The position numbers were made by a program, and so were the translations under genes. The notes under the pieces were generated by a model that worked only from the letters and a program-made list of their open reading frames with translations, was not told the origin of the DNA and made no database searches. From assembly GCF_965215655.1 (NCBI RefSeq), contig NZ_OZ244111.1, positions 310,001 to 374,000 of the forward strand: 64,000 nucleotides of DNA. Reading direction: 5' to 3'. Shown one piece after another: positions 46,620 through 55,578 of the stretch (positions are counted from its first letter, which is position 1; the number at the start of each line of letters is the position of its first letter). This DNA comes from Nioella sp965215655. GTDB taxonomy: Bacteria; Pseudomonadota; Alphaproteobacteria; Rhodobacterales; Rhodobacteraceae.

Positions 46620-47665
46620 GCCCTGACCCCGAGCCGTTCGCCCACACCCTCGCGGCCCTGCAAGGCGCGCCACCAGGGTTCATTGTCGAGATACCACAGG
46701 ACGGTGCGGCGCAGACCCTCCTCCACGGTCACCGACGGGCGCCAGCCCAGTTCCTCGCGGATGCGGGTGGGGTCAATGGCGTAGCGGGCATCGTGTCCGG
46801 GACGGTCGGTCACGAAGGTGATCTGGTCGGCGTAAGACCCCTCTGCTTTCGGGCGCAAGTCATCCAGAATAGCGCAGAGAGTTTTCACCAGATCCAGATT
46901 GCTGCGCTCGTTCTCGCCGCCGATATTGTAGGACCGGCCAGGCGCGCCTTTCTCCACCACCAGCAGCAGCGCGTCGGCATGATCCTCGACATACAGCCAG
47001 TCGCGGATATTCGACCCATCCCCGTAGATCGGCAGCGGCTTGCCCGCCAGAGCATTCAGGATGATGACCGGGATCAGCTTCTCGGGGAAGTGATAGGGCC
47101 CGTAATTGTTGGAACAATTGGTCAGGACAACCGGCAACCCATAGGTCTCGTGCCAGGCGCGCACCAGATGGTCGGACGCGGCCTTGGAGGCGGAATAGGG
47201 GCTGCGCGGGTCGTAGGGCGTGTCTTCCGTGAACTGTTCCGAGGGGTCAGCGGGCAGCGACCCGAACACCTCGTCCGTCGAGATATGGTGAAAACGAAAC
47301 CCGCCGGGCTTGCCCTGTACGCCCCAGTATTTGCGCGCCGCTTCCAGCATGTTGAAGGTGCCGGTGATATTGGTCTCGATGAAATCGCCTGGCCCGTCGA
47401 TGGACCGGTCCACATGGGATTCCGCCGCCAGATGCATGATCGCGTCGGGCTTGTGATCTGCGAAGACCCGGTCCAGAGCGGCACGGTCGCGGATATCGGC
47501 ATGCTCAAAGGCATAAAGCGGGCTGTCCGCCACCTGCGCCACGTTGTCGAGGCAGGCGGCATAGGTCAGCGCGTCGAGATTGACAACCTCGTGGCCCCGC
47601 GCCACCGCCAGCCGCACAACGGCAGACCCGATGAACCCGGCCCCGCCGGTGACCAGAAGCTTCAT
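46616..47665 (-). CDS. rfbB: dTDP-glucose 4,6-dehydratase
   Basis: A 349-aa SDR. MKLLVTGGAGFIGSAVVR opens it. The catalytic set HISTDEVFGSLP (Asp-Glu) and YSASKAASDHL (YxxxK) are present, as are NCSNNYGPYHFPEKLIP and GDGSNIRDWLYVEDH. It converts dTDP-glucose to the 4-keto-6-deoxy form. Met at 47665 gives the normal N-terminus; the ATG 21 bases upstream adds residues without support. Confidence 0.97.
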   Translation of the reverse strand: MKLLVTGGAGFIGSAVVRLAVARGHEVVNLDALTYAACLDNVAQVADSPLYAFEHADIRDRAALDRVFADHKPDAIMHLAAESHVDRSIDGPGDFIETNITGTFNMLEAARKYWGVQGKPGGFRFHHISTDEVFGSLPADPSEQFTEDTPYDPRSPYSASKAASDHLVRAWHETYGLPVVLTNCSNNYGPYHFPEKLIPVIILNALAGKPLPIYGDGSNIRDWLYVEDHADALLLVVEKGAPGRSYNIGGENERSNLDLVKTLCAILDDLRPKAEGSYADQITFVTDRPGHDARYAIDPTRIREELGWRPSVTVEEGLRRTVLWYLDNEPWWRALQGREGVGERLGVRA

Positions 47666-47666
47666 G

Positions 47667-48233
47667 TCAAACGCCCTCCCAGACAAATGGGATGTACAGA
47701 TCCTTCAGCAAGGGCGCAGCGGCATCCTTGTCCGACAGAACCGCTTCTGTACCCTCCAGACCCCAGTCGATGCCGATATCTGGATCGTCGAAGCGCACCG
47801 CGCCATCTGCTTCGGGGGCGTAGTAATCGGTGCATTTGTAGATGATCTCGGTATCCGGCTCTCGCGTCACGAACCCGTGCAGAAACCCCGCCGGGATCAT
47901 CAGCTGCCTGCCGTTTTCAAAGCTCAGTTCGATGCCGAACCACTGCCCGAAGGTGGGGGAGCCCTTGCGGATATCGACCGCGACATCAAAAAGCCGCCCG
48001 CGCCCGCACCGCACCAGTTTCGCCTGCGCGTGGGGCGGTGCCTGAAAATGCAGACCACGCACCGTGCCGACCTGCGCTGAGAGCGAATGGTTGTCCTGTA
48101 CGAAATCGTAGTTGAGCCCGCGGTCCGCCATCTGCCGCTTGTTCCAGCTCTCGCTGAAAAACCCGCGGGAATCGCCAAATCGACGAGGGGTCAGGATCAG
48201 AAGTCCCGAAAGAGGTGTTTGGTCAACCTGCAC
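47667..48233 (-). CDS. rfbC: dTDP-4-dehydrorhamnose 3,5-epimerase
   Basis: A 188-aa cupin. FGDSRGFFSESWN, VRGLHFQAPPHAQAKLVRC (catalytic His), GRQLMIPAGFLHGFV and YKCTDYYAPEADGAV are RmlC motifs. I set the start at GTG 48233, preceded by AAGGATCGGGG, because this gives the usual ~185 residues. A longer frame from ATG 48314 would add 27 residues with no family match. First gene of the dTDP-L-rhamnose set; the next gene's ATG lies 1 base after its stop. Confidence 0.95.
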   Translation of the reverse strand: MQVDQTPLSGLLILTPRRFGDSRGFFSESWNKRQMADRGLNYDFVQDNHSLSAQVGTVRGLHFQAPPHAQAKLVRCGRGRLFDVAVDIRKGSPTFGQWFGIELSFENGRQLMIPAGFLHGFVTREPDTEIIYKCTDYYAPEADGAVRFDDPDIGIDWGLEGTEAVLSDKDAAAPLLKDLYIPFVWEGV

Positions 48234-48425
48234 GTCGCAACCCCGATCCTTGATCTGTTTCGGTGCTGCTCCGTTCTTGGACAATTCCCCTTTGATTGCA
48301 ATGATGATGTCCATTGCCTCGGGGAAAGGACGGTTGTGATTGGGGCAACAATGGCCCCAATGCGCTGAAGGTCCGGCAGGACGCGGCTTTCAGATCACAT
48401 GTCGACACTTCGGGGGAGGAGGATT
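48234..48425. other. Leader/promoter region of rfbCBDA up to the island border
   Basis: No gene is supported here if rfbC starts at 48233. The frame for the longer rfbC form extends through 48314. The rfb promoter must lie here or, if displaced, inside the island. No repeat seen apart from att at the border. Confidence 0.35.
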
Positions 48426-48443
48426 TGGTGGAGCCTAGGGGGA
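48426..48443. repeat. attL: 18-bp direct repeat of the tRNA-Ala 3' end
   Basis: TGGTGGAGCCTAGGGGGA occurs exactly here and at 55342-55359, where it is the last 18 bases of tRNA-Ala (read on the minus strand). Bases on either side differ. It marks the distal border of the integrated island. Confidence 0.9.
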
Positions 48444-48655
48444 GCGGGTGGCGGTGTCCTATGCTGTTTTTTTTCAATGGGTTGCGGGTCGAGATGAACG
48501 CTACGATGGTACACGGTACTGTAACACTTTCGGCCTCCCGAAGCTACCTCTTCGACGTATCGTTCCCTCGGGTTCGCTGTGTAAGCTGTGAATGGCTTGG
48601 GGGCGGGAGTGCCGATCAAAAGGATATATTCAACACAAACTAAGCAGGTCGGCGA
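48444..48655. other. Island left end, no convincing gene
   Basis: The 212 bases between attL and the first island gene hold no ORF with a supported start. They include a T-run (TGTTTTTTTTCAATGG near 48463) that could end minus-strand or plus-strand transcription. Nothing else seen. Confidence 0.3.
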
Positions 48656-49243
48656 CTACTCGGAGAACTCCTCTAGCAAGGATCGAAGTTGGCCTTCTCT
48701 TGAAATCGCCAAGCTCTTCCACTCCTCGTAGTAGATACTCGGAGCTATCGAGCCGCCACGCCAGTTGTGTGCAACTACAGACGCGTGCTGTTCGGCATAT
48801 TCTTCCCACCCAGATTGTGACCTTTTCAGCTCGTCGATCTGCTCTTCATCCAAAGTCCCCGACCGCTCCAGCGCCGCGAGAGCAGTCATCATTCTGCTCT
48901 TGGCAATATCAGCCATGCGGGCAGCTTCGTTGTTCATCTCCGCCTGCGTCATGTAAGTGGTATCCACTGCGTCCAATGCGTGTTCGACGTAAGCTTGCCG
49001 CTGGCTCTCCAGTTTGCGCATAAAGCTGTCTGCATCTTCATGTAGGTGTTTGACCAACATCGGGTCTTTTCCAAGCGCCTCAAGGTCATTCATCGTACGC
49101 ATGAGAAGTAGGTTTTCATCGATGTTCCTTTTCCGACGTAGCGGCGGGATAAATTTGGCCAACCAATCTGTTGACCACGGAAGGAAAGCTGACCGGGCGA
49201 GATCGGCGAGAAATCCAAGACAGAAAGCAATAAAAGCCTCCAA
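48656..49243 (-). CDS. Membrane-anchored protein with LprI-like C-terminal domain
   Basis: A 195-aa island protein. The N-terminal ~30 residues form one hydrophobic segment (MEAFIAFCLGFLADLARSAF). Residues ~35-110 are helical. The C-terminal ~60 residues carry SGWEEYAEQHASVVAHNWRGGSIAPSIYYEEW, the W..Y....GGSIAP..Y pattern of the LprI/DUF1311 domain. The cysteines of that domain are absent. The LprI domain inhibits lysozyme in mycobacteria and is widespread; a role here is not known. First gene inside the distal border. Confidence 0.55.
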   Translation of the reverse strand: MEAFIAFCLGFLADLARSAFLPWSTDWLAKFIPPLRRKRNIDENLLLMRTMNDLEALGKDPMLVKHLHEDADSFMRKLESQRQAYVEHALDAVDTTYMTQAEMNNEAARMADIAKSRMMTALAALERSGTLDEEQIDELKRSQSGWEEYAEQHASVVAHNWRGGSIAPSIYYEEWKSLAISREGQLRSLLEEFSE

Positions 49244-49404
49244 GATGTCACTCCTTCAAGGGTGGTGTGCTTGGCGTCGATTGAATCTTTTCAGGCATGT
49301 TTGTGCAAGGGTAACCTCCCTTACAGAATAACAACAGAACGCAGCTTCTTCGCCTTGGGATAGTTCTCCGAGCTTTCCATTGTGTTGTATCCGCTGTTGC
49401 GCAG

Positions 49405-49950
49405 TTACTCCTTAAGCGCTCGGTAGACCGAAGTCCTGGCAATGCCCAGTCGCTTGGCGATCTCAGTCGCCCCCAGCCCCTCTTCGTCCCTCAACCGCTT
49501 TACCTCTTCCACGTCGATGGACGGCTTGCGCCCCTTGTAGACCCCCTTGGCCTTCGCTTTGGCGATTCCCTCCATCTGGCGCTCACGCCGCAGGTTGGTC
49601 TCGAACTCAGCGAAGACCCCTAGCATCTGAAAGAACGCCTTGCCTGCCGCCGTGCTGGTATCCACCGGCTGCTCCGTCGCCTTGAGCGCAGCGCCTCGCT
49701 GCTGCAGCTCGTTCACGATCTGGGACAGGTCATCCATGGACCGGGCCAAGCGATCCAGACGCGTGACCACGAGCGTGTCACCGGGGCGCAGGAACTGGAG
49801 TAGGGTCTCCAGCTCATCCCGTCCCTGCCGACTGGTCCCGCTGACCTTCTCCTCGCGGATGATCTCGCACCCAGCCGCCTTCAACGCCTCTCGTTGGACG
49901 GTGAGGTCTTGATCTGTGGTGGACACTCGAGCGTAGCCGTACGTTGCCAT
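49405..49950 (-). CDS. Serine recombinase (resolvase/invertase family)
   Basis: A 181-aa recombinase. MATYGYARVSTTDQDL has the nucleophile Ser at about residue 10. LVVTRLDRLARSMDDLSQIV, with the Arg pair of the active site, follows, then the helical arm AFFQMLGVFAEFETNLRRERQMEGI. A Hin-like HTH ends it (GLGATEIAKRLGIARTSVYRALKE). All catalytic parts look intact. In the island it may resolve dimers or invert a segment; its sites were not found. It differs from the tyrosine integrase, so two recombinase types coexist. Confidence 0.92.
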   Translation of the reverse strand: MATYGYARVSTTDQDLTVQREALKAAGCEIIREEKVSGTSRQGRDELETLLQFLRPGDTLVVTRLDRLARSMDDLSQIVNELQQRGAALKATEQPVDTSTAAGKAFFQMLGVFAEFETNLRRERQMEGIAKAKAKGVYKGRKPSIDVEEVKRLRDEEGLGATEIAKRLGIARTSVYRALKE

Positions 49951-50101
49951 GATGTGTTCCTTTTGGTTCTAAGACCCTGAACAGATGGTGTGCCAGAATA
50001 CGGAATGCAACCCTATTGTTACACATCCCATGCCCCATTGAAGCGTTGCACTGGAGTATACCCAAAAGGCCCCAACGTGTATTACAAGGCACAGGAGCGC
50101 T

Positions 50102-50509
50102 CTACCCAGTTCCCTTGATTTGTTTCTCCAAGTCCTCGATGCCAGCCTCCGCTTCTGCCGCTGATTGCAGGCCTTCAGTCACCAAGACTTCAGATGAGAA
50201 TCGAAACACCTTTAGCATGTCGCTCCCCTCTTTGCTGAGGGTGCCCCGATACACGTGGAGGGCACCGCTGGTCAGGCGCTCGTACACGATGTTGGATATG
50301 ATCAAGTGCACGAGTGCACGAGGGCTGATCCCGTCGCTCTTGATTGAGTGGACGGTCTTGTCCGCCTGATCTTCGATCACAGCCTTGACCTGCGGTAGAA
50401 CAGCCTCGACTCCAAAAAGTGCGTTTACCGCCTCCTTATACTTCTCGGCTTCGATCTCGAGGGCTGCAACAGCCGCTCGCACTTCCTTTGGCTTGTTGAA
50501 TGGCCACAT
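50102..50509 (-). CDS. Hypothetical island protein
   Basis: A 135-aa soluble protein beginning MWPFNKPKEVRAAVAALE, with a mainly helical content and a Glu-rich end (AAEAEAGIEDLEKQIKGTG). I do not recognise it. The start at 50509 is preceded by GGAGGTGTGGG, an excellent ribosome site; the longer frame from 50548 is not needed. No membrane segment, no cysteines. Confidence 0.6.
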   Translation of the reverse strand: MWPFNKPKEVRAAVAALEIEAEKYKEAVNALFGVEAVLPQVKAVIEDQADKTVHSIKSDGISPRALVHLIISNIVYERLTSGALHVYRGTLSKEGSDMLKVFRFSSEVLVTEGLQSAAEAEAGIEDLEKQIKGTG

Positions 50510-50985
50510 CCCACACCTCCAAATGCCTGCTGTTAAACTTCTTGTCACTTATGCACTTTCGATCCCATACTTCCATCCCGCTGCCAAACAAGATTGGGCC
50601 ATGCTTCCCATTTGTGCGCCGTCACTCAAACCCCCTGTGTGTCATCAACGGCTGCAGCAGCCCGCTTTCAGTGTAGGCGCAGAGCGCTAACACACCCCTC
50701 AACCCTCTGCTCGGCAGGGTTCCACCCCCGGAGGGTAGGGATAAAGAGCCCCAGCTCACCTCAAGCCGGGGCCTATGGGGGAAGAACGCCAGCGTCATGC
50801 TATTGGTAGGGCGCTCAGGTTTCTGCGGTGAAAACCAACAGACACCCCGTCAGCCTGTGCAAGTTGCACACCCAAGGGATGCACACCCAAGCTACCTCCA
50901 AGGCCGTCCCCCGGCTCTGGCTTGGGCTACCCCCATTGCGGGCTGCGGCTGCTGGCACACCTCCGTCCTTTCGGCGGATGGAGAC
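50510..50985. other. Island intergenic region with hairpin and short repeats
   Basis: 476 bases without a supported gene. It contains the terminator-like stem at 50741-50772 and two copies of TGCACACCCAAG (50865-50876 and 50880-50891). Short ORFs in it lack ribosome sites. Could hold a small RNA or promoter; none is shown. Confidence 0.35.
50741..50772 (-). terminator. Possible terminator of the ParB-domain gene
   Basis: On the minus strand GCCCCGGCTT pairs, with one mismatch, with AGCTGGGGC and is followed by TCTTTAT. It lies downstream of the ParB-domain gene (stop at 50986). Confidence 0.5.
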
Positions 50986-51795
50986 TCAGAAAGGCATGTC
51001 CAGCTCAGGCTTCTTGTTCGGCTTGAACGTCACAACGCCGGTGATCGGGTCCTCCTCGCCCTCGTAGAAGCCGTGCCACTCAAGACCTTGGCGAAAACGA
51101 TCCTCGCCCATGATCCTGCGCATCGCATCGGGAGCAATGGTGGGGTCCGCCCGTGTCGCTGCAGCTATGGCACCGGCGATCTCTTCCTTGAGCTTCAGCA
51201 CATGCTCTTCCCGCCGTGCGTCCCAGTCTTCCTCGGTCCAGTCTTGTTCCCTCCCAGCGTCGAGCATCTGTGCAGCTCGCCACGTCGTGGGGATTTCGCT
51301 ACCTGCTTCAGCAAGCCGCCCCTTCACTCGTCTCATGTTCGCCACCGTCCCGTTTCCGACGCCCGCCGACTTCACGATCTCCGCCTTGCTGTATCCGGCC
51401 TCGCTGCACTCAAGCTGCCAAGCCGCATCGAGCCGTTCTTGCTGGGACATCGTTAGCCGGGTCTTGGTGTTCTCCTCCAGTGCCAGCAATCGGGCTACCT
51501 TGAGGTCGCACCTGTGGACCACCACAGAGACCGTCAAAGCCTTGCCTGAACGCCTGTAGGCCTCATACCGATGGTGCCCGTCCACAACGAAGAGACACCC
51601 GTCCTCGGGCCTCTCCCAGACTGTCAGGGGGTCCAGTTCCTTCCGCCGCTTTAGCGCGTCTCTCAGGTCATCGACTTGGCTTTCCGTCAGGTCCTCCCAG
51701 CGGAACTGGAAGGTGTCGGTGTCGAGGTGCAGTTCGTCGAGCTTGACCCTGCGGGCTTCCACCCCAAGGCCGTCTTGTGCTGTTTCTGTTGTCAT
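50986..51795 (-). CDS. ParB/Srx-domain protein
   Basis: A 269-aa protein. The N-terminal ParB-like nuclease/Srx domain (residues ~15-110) has PLTVWERPEDGCLFVVDGHHRYEAYRRSG, with the GHHR box. A helical HTH-like part follows (MSQQERLDAAWQLECSEAGYSKAEIVKSAGVGNGTVANMRRVKGRL). The C-terminal third has no known domain. ParB-like proteins in islands often act in segregation or regulation; no ParA is seen. Start at 51795 removes 20 residues of a longer frame lacking a ribosome site. Confidence 0.75.
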   Translation of the reverse strand: MTTETAQDGLGVEARRVKLDELHLDTDTFQFRWEDLTESQVDDLRDALKRRKELDPLTVWERPEDGCLFVVDGHHRYEAYRRSGKALTVSVVVHRCDLKVARLLALEENTKTRLTMSQQERLDAAWQLECSEAGYSKAEIVKSAGVGNGTVANMRRVKGRLAEAGSEIPTTWRAAQMLDAGREQDWTEEDWDARREEHVLKLKEEIAGAIAAATRADPTIAPDAMRRIMGEDRFRQGLEWHGFYEGEEDPITGVVTFKPNKKPELDMPF

Positions 51796-52080
51796 GTCAC
51801 AGGTCCATCTGCTGTTGTGTTGGGTACGGACAGGCCCAGACAGACACACCCCCACAGCTCCACCTTGGCCAGCGCTGGGCTAGCCGTGGTCAGAGAGCTG
51901 CAGGGGTGGGCATGGACCTGCTGAAGCGAAGCACCGGCGTAAGCCGTGGCGTCCCTCGGCTCGCGTGGGGGTGCTACGTTTCAATGGTGGTACTTGGCTC
52001 CGATGTCAGCTACTGCTTGGAATCGCTAGTCATGACAATGGCTTGCTCCAAACGCCTGCAACGAATGGGAAGAGGGACCT
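51796..52080. other. Intergenic region between divergent ParB-domain and lipoprotein genes
   Basis: 285 bases, no gene supported. It must contain divergent promoters for the two flanking genes. No clear inverted repeat found by eye. Confidence 0.3.
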
Positions 52081-52413
52081 ATGAAGAAACTGCTCGTGAT
52101 TGCTGCTGCTACCGCTGTCGTGTCTGGCTGTGCCCAGCAGCCTGAGAACATCGCAGCTGTAGAGGTTGGCGGCGACGCTTACGCGACGCTGAACTGCAGG
52201 CAGCTTGCAGCAGAGGAGCTTACCGTCAGCCAGCGTCTGGAAAACCTCAGCGCAGACCAGCGCCGTGCCGCAAATGGCGATGCAATGGGTGTCTTCTTGC
52301 TCGGGCTTCCGGTGTCCAGCATGTCGGGCAATGACCGTGAGGCTGAGATCGCGGTTGCTCGGGGTCAGCTACAAGCTATCGACAGGCAGCAGGCGCGGCG
52401 TAATTGCTCGTGA
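52081..52413 (+). CDS. Small island lipoprotein
   Basis: A 110-aa lipoprotein. Lipobox VVSGC at residue 17 follows MKKLLVIAAATAV. The mature part, YATLNCRQLAAEELTVSQRLENLSADQRRA, resembles small phage- and island-encoded lipoproteins in alphaproteobacteria, with a Cys pair (NCRQ and RRNCS). A strong AAGAGGGACC site precedes the ATG. Its 3' end overlaps a BRO-N relic on the other strand. Function unknown; surface exclusion or a lysis-related role are only ideas. Confidence 0.72.
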   Translation: MKKLLVIAAATAVVSGCAQQPENIAAVEVGGDAYATLNCRQLAAEELTVSQRLENLSADQRRAANGDAMGVFLLGLPVSSMSGNDREAEIAVARGQLQAIDRQQARRNCS

Positions 52414-52737
52414 CATAGCCACGTCCTCGTCGTCCATCTCCCCGGTGGCCACCTTCTCCTCGCCCATGATGTAGCCACCGTCCTTCTCGATGGCAGGCAG
52501 GACCTCGCGGGTCACCCAGTCTTGGAAGGCGCGGGCAACGGGTTTGTCGGAGCGTCCGATGAGTTTGTAGAAACCGCTCTCGCTGATCGTCTTGCGAGGC
52601 AGTCCTCCACCAGTGTTCATCTGATAAACACTCACCTCGTCAGCTGCGAGAGGGCGGATGGCGTTGGCTGTGTTCTTGATTCCGAGGACACGGCACACGT
52701 CCGCAGCTACGAACCACGGCTCCTCGTCGGTGTCAGA
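52369..52737 (-). pseudogene. BRO-N (phage antirepressor) domain relic
   Basis: The frame reads DEEPWFVAADVCRVLGIKNTANAIRPL and ends in GGYIMGEEKV, the N-terminal BRO domain of phage antirepressors. A stop codon (TAG at 52738-52740) sits just upstream, with no start codon or ribosome site. The 3' end loses similarity after residue ~110 and runs into the antisense end of the lipoprotein gene. It is truncated at both ends and so is a remnant of a former phage-type gene. A short form from GTG 52698 is unlikely to be functional. Confidence 0.72.
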
Positions 52738-53243
52738 CTAATGTCCGTGTTATCCGAGTTCGCGCGTTCTTTCTCAGACAGTTCTTTTGCGGCGGCTCTA
52801 CGCCCTACTGCCATGAAGAACATGAAGCCAAGCGCCACTATGGTTGGCAGGACCAAGACGGTCCACATGGCCACTCCAGTAGTTGGGTCGAGTGCCAATG
52901 GACCGTTCAGCACGAGCAGTAGGAGAAAGCCGGTTACCATCCAGACCAGCAGGAACACACAGATCAAGAAAACAGCGTCCCAGATTCGCAAGACCGCCCT
53001 TCCAAGCCGGGTTAATGGATTGCCTTCCCTGTCGACTTGATCACTCCAGAAATCCAGCCACAAGTAGAGGGGCACAGCAAAAACCGCACCAGCCACCGCC
53101 ATTGCCAATAGTGACACAGGGATGCCAAGAAGAATGATGTACAGAGGCCAATCCAGTGGCGAAGAAGTAGCCAAGGCATTCAAGTCTTGTCCGATTGCCT
53201 CGGAGGTATCCGCTAGCCAGCGGCCAATATCTCGCAGTGTCAT
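52707..53243 (-). CDS. Three-span membrane protein of unknown function
   Basis: A 178-aa protein with three hydrophobic segments: WPLYIILLGIPVSLLAMAVAGAVFAVPLYLWL (~34-65, possibly two), AVFLICVFLLVWMVTGFLLLLVL (~90-112) and VAMWTVLVLPTIVALGFMFFMAV (~124-146). The tail after residue 160 is charged and then runs through the BRO-N relic sequence in another frame, so the end may be altered by the junction. Not recognised. Confidence 0.6.
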   Translation of the reverse strand: MTLRDIGRWLADTSEAIGQDLNALATSSPLDWPLYIILLGIPVSLLAMAVAGAVFAVPLYLWLDFWSDQVDREGNPLTRLGRAVLRIWDAVFLICVFLLVWMVTGFLLLLVLNGPLALDPTTGVAMWTVLVLPTIVALGFMFFMAVGRRAAAKELSEKERANSDNTDISLTPTRSRGS

Positions 53244-53474
53244 GGCAAAACGATAGGCACCTCATGTGTTGCGATCAATGGTGGAATCGCATGTGTGCAG
53301 GGTTGCCTTCGATCCGGCTGAAGAACGCGCCGAGAAAGACTTGCGCTAGATCAATAAAGCGTGTGTGGGAAGCGTGTGTGGAAACGTCTAGCCGTCCGCC
53401 CATCTTATCATTACAAATCAAATACTTATGAGATTGAAGTTATTCTTGCGGAGGAGGTGGGATGCTCCGCTTGT

Positions 53475-55259
53475 TCAGCGCTTGCCGAAGCCCGCGAGGT
53501 GGCTGAGGTTCAACTCTGGATACTCAACCTTGGACATTTCGCTGTGCAGTCGGCGAAGCAGTACCTGACCACTCCCGTATCGCCCTGCCATGCCTTGAAG
53601 CGTGTGGCCCTGTAGCAGGTCTGCGATGTCATGGGCGACCTCACAGTTGCGGCAGGCGTCCTTGAAGTTGTGCCGGAAGGAGTGGAACGACGTCCTGTCC
53701 GTCTTCGCGGCGATCTTCTCGATGTACGCGTTGAAGTCCTTGGACGGCTGGTGCGAGTAGTAGCCCTTGCTGCTGGGGCGTAGGGTGGGGAACACTTGCG
53801 TCTCCCCAGCGCTCTTCGCTTTCTCCACGTAGCGGACGAAGCCCAAGCGGATCAGTTCAGGGTGTATTGGCACGACGCGTCTGTTGTGACCCTTGATCCG
53901 TTGCGTTTCCTCGCCCTCGTGCAGTCGTAGGAAATGGATGCCGCTGTCTTCTCCAAGGTCGTCGATCATGAGCTGACACAGCTCGTTCAGCCTCGCACCG
54001 GTGAAAAGCCCTAGCAATGGGAGCCAGTACCAGTGCGTGTGCGCCATGTCGGTCTCGCCGGGTTCCGTCCTGCGTCGCTCACTCTTACACCCGATATACA
54101 GTGGCCCGTTGAAAATCCGGTTGAGCTGTTCTGTGTCAAATGGGTGGCGCTGGTCTATGGCCCTGACGTCCTCGGCCAGTTTCATGGGGCCGAAGATATC
54201 CGTGACGACCTCATCGAGCTGTCCGTCTGCCCAGTTCCATGTTGCTTGTAAGCGTGAAAGGGCCTTGTTGACCGTGCTGACCGTGATGCGCTTGAGTCCC
54301 AGACGCTTGGCTGCCTCAACGGCCTCACGTGCTGTCAGTCCTCGCGTTGCATTGACCTTGTGCCGGTTGCTCGGCAGGTCCAACAGCAGGTCTCTGAACT
54401 CCCTTGCGTCAGGCTTTCGATAGCTCAGGATGGGTTTGTCGCCCACCACCTCGATGAACAGGCTGGTCCATGTCACGTAGTCGTCCACGAGTTTCGGCGA
54501 CCATTCCCCCGTTCTCTCAGCTACGGCCTTCCTGCTCTCAAAAATCTCTGACAACAAGGGTGAAGTGTCGGTGGACGGATGGGTCGTCACTTCCGCCTTT
54601 GGCGTCTCGACGATCTCACCCACGTAGCGCTTCTGGATGGCTTCACCGGCACGGATTGACGCTTCCTGTATGGCTCTGGTCACTCGCGGCCAAGATGGTG
54701 AGTCCTGTTTCAGCCTGATGTTTATGCCTTCCCACGAAAGCACTTCCTCAGCCTCGTCACGGTCGAAGCTACTGGGTAGCCCACGGCCATAGCGCTCTCG
54801 TGTGTGCTCGATTAGCCTATCGTTCCACTCTGCTGCGTCCTCGTAGTTGTCCCGTTGCAGCACGGTGATTTCTGGGTACTGCTTGGAAATGTCCTCTTTG
54901 AGGCGTTCACCTTCTAGGTCAACGAAACCGGACAGCCGTACCTCCTCGTCCTCTTCCAACAGGTGGCGATAGTAGGTGTCATGCACCAGCCGTATCTGGT
55001 CTGGTGTGAGTTCATCCAGTGGAGCTGCTGCGCTTCGCTTCAGCCTCCGTCTGTGTTCCTCGAACCGCTGGTCCACCTCGAACGCAGCGATCCGCACTTT
55101 CTTCACGGCCTCGGCATGGTCCTTGGTCTTGAGCGAGAAGGTCTCCTCGCTCTTCGGGTACGAGTCGGCGATGTCCTTCGGGATGGCCGCGCGGTGGTAG
55201 TAGGTAGTGCCGCGTCGGTAGAGGCGTGGGTGTCCGGGCATTTTCTCTAGCGCCGCCAC
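53475..55259 (-). CDS. Tyrosine-type integrase of the island (DUF6538 N-terminus)
   Basis: A 594-aa site-specific recombinase. The N-terminal LYRRGTTYYHRAAIPKDIAD is the DUF6538-type arm domain. The catalytic domain has Arg in GLFTGARLNELC (near 420), HSFRH (His near 526, Arg near 529), GH near 552 and the nucleophile Tyr in MAGRYG near 561. All five key positions are seen. Its start lies 82 bases from the tRNA-Ala att repeat, as usual for tRNA-integrating elements. It should cut and exchange the 18-bp site. Confidence 0.92.
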   Translation of the reverse strand: MAALEKMPGHPRLYRRGTTYYHRAAIPKDIADSYPKSEETFSLKTKDHAEAVKKVRIAAFEVDQRFEEHRRRLKRSAAAPLDELTPDQIRLVHDTYYRHLLEEDEEVRLSGFVDLEGERLKEDISKQYPEITVLQRDNYEDAAEWNDRLIEHTRERYGRGLPSSFDRDEAEEVLSWEGINIRLKQDSPSWPRVTRAIQEASIRAGEAIQKRYVGEIVETPKAEVTTHPSTDTSPLLSEIFESRKAVAERTGEWSPKLVDDYVTWTSLFIEVVGDKPILSYRKPDAREFRDLLLDLPSNRHKVNATRGLTAREAVEAAKRLGLKRITVSTVNKALSRLQATWNWADGQLDEVVTDIFGPMKLAEDVRAIDQRHPFDTEQLNRIFNGPLYIGCKSERRRTEPGETDMAHTHWYWLPLLGLFTGARLNELCQLMIDDLGEDSGIHFLRLHEGEETQRIKGHNRRVVPIHPELIRLGFVRYVEKAKSAGETQVFPTLRPSSKGYYSHQPSKDFNAYIEKIAAKTDRTSFHSFRHNFKDACRNCEVAHDIADLLQGHTLQGMAGRYGSGQVLLRRLHSEMSKVEYPELNLSHLAGFGKR

Positions 55260-55341
55260 TGTAACACCTCACTGGAACAGGCTGTTCATTTCCCATAGCC
55301 ATATCAATGGCTTGCAGTGATTTCAATGCGTTAAGGAAGGA

Positions 55342-55417
<76 letters not shown>

Positions 55418-55578
55418 ATCGCACGTCTACGTTTCGACGGTAGGCGGGGTTTATGAAAGAGCGTGGGGGAGTTCAAGCGAAAAAACGTGCCTGCTGCGGG
55501 GAATCGCGCATCAGCTTTCCCGCAGGGCAATGACGGCTGTGACGGTGGTCGCGTCTGTTGCGCGTATTTGGGAGCCCG

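Noticed and set aside
50865..50891. Two TGCACACCCAAG copies as iterons or a replication origin
   Set aside because: Only two copies and no replication gene nearby.
53359..53381. GCGTGTGTGG repeated twice before the integrase stop
   Set aside because: Short, low complexity and not repeated elsewhere by eye.
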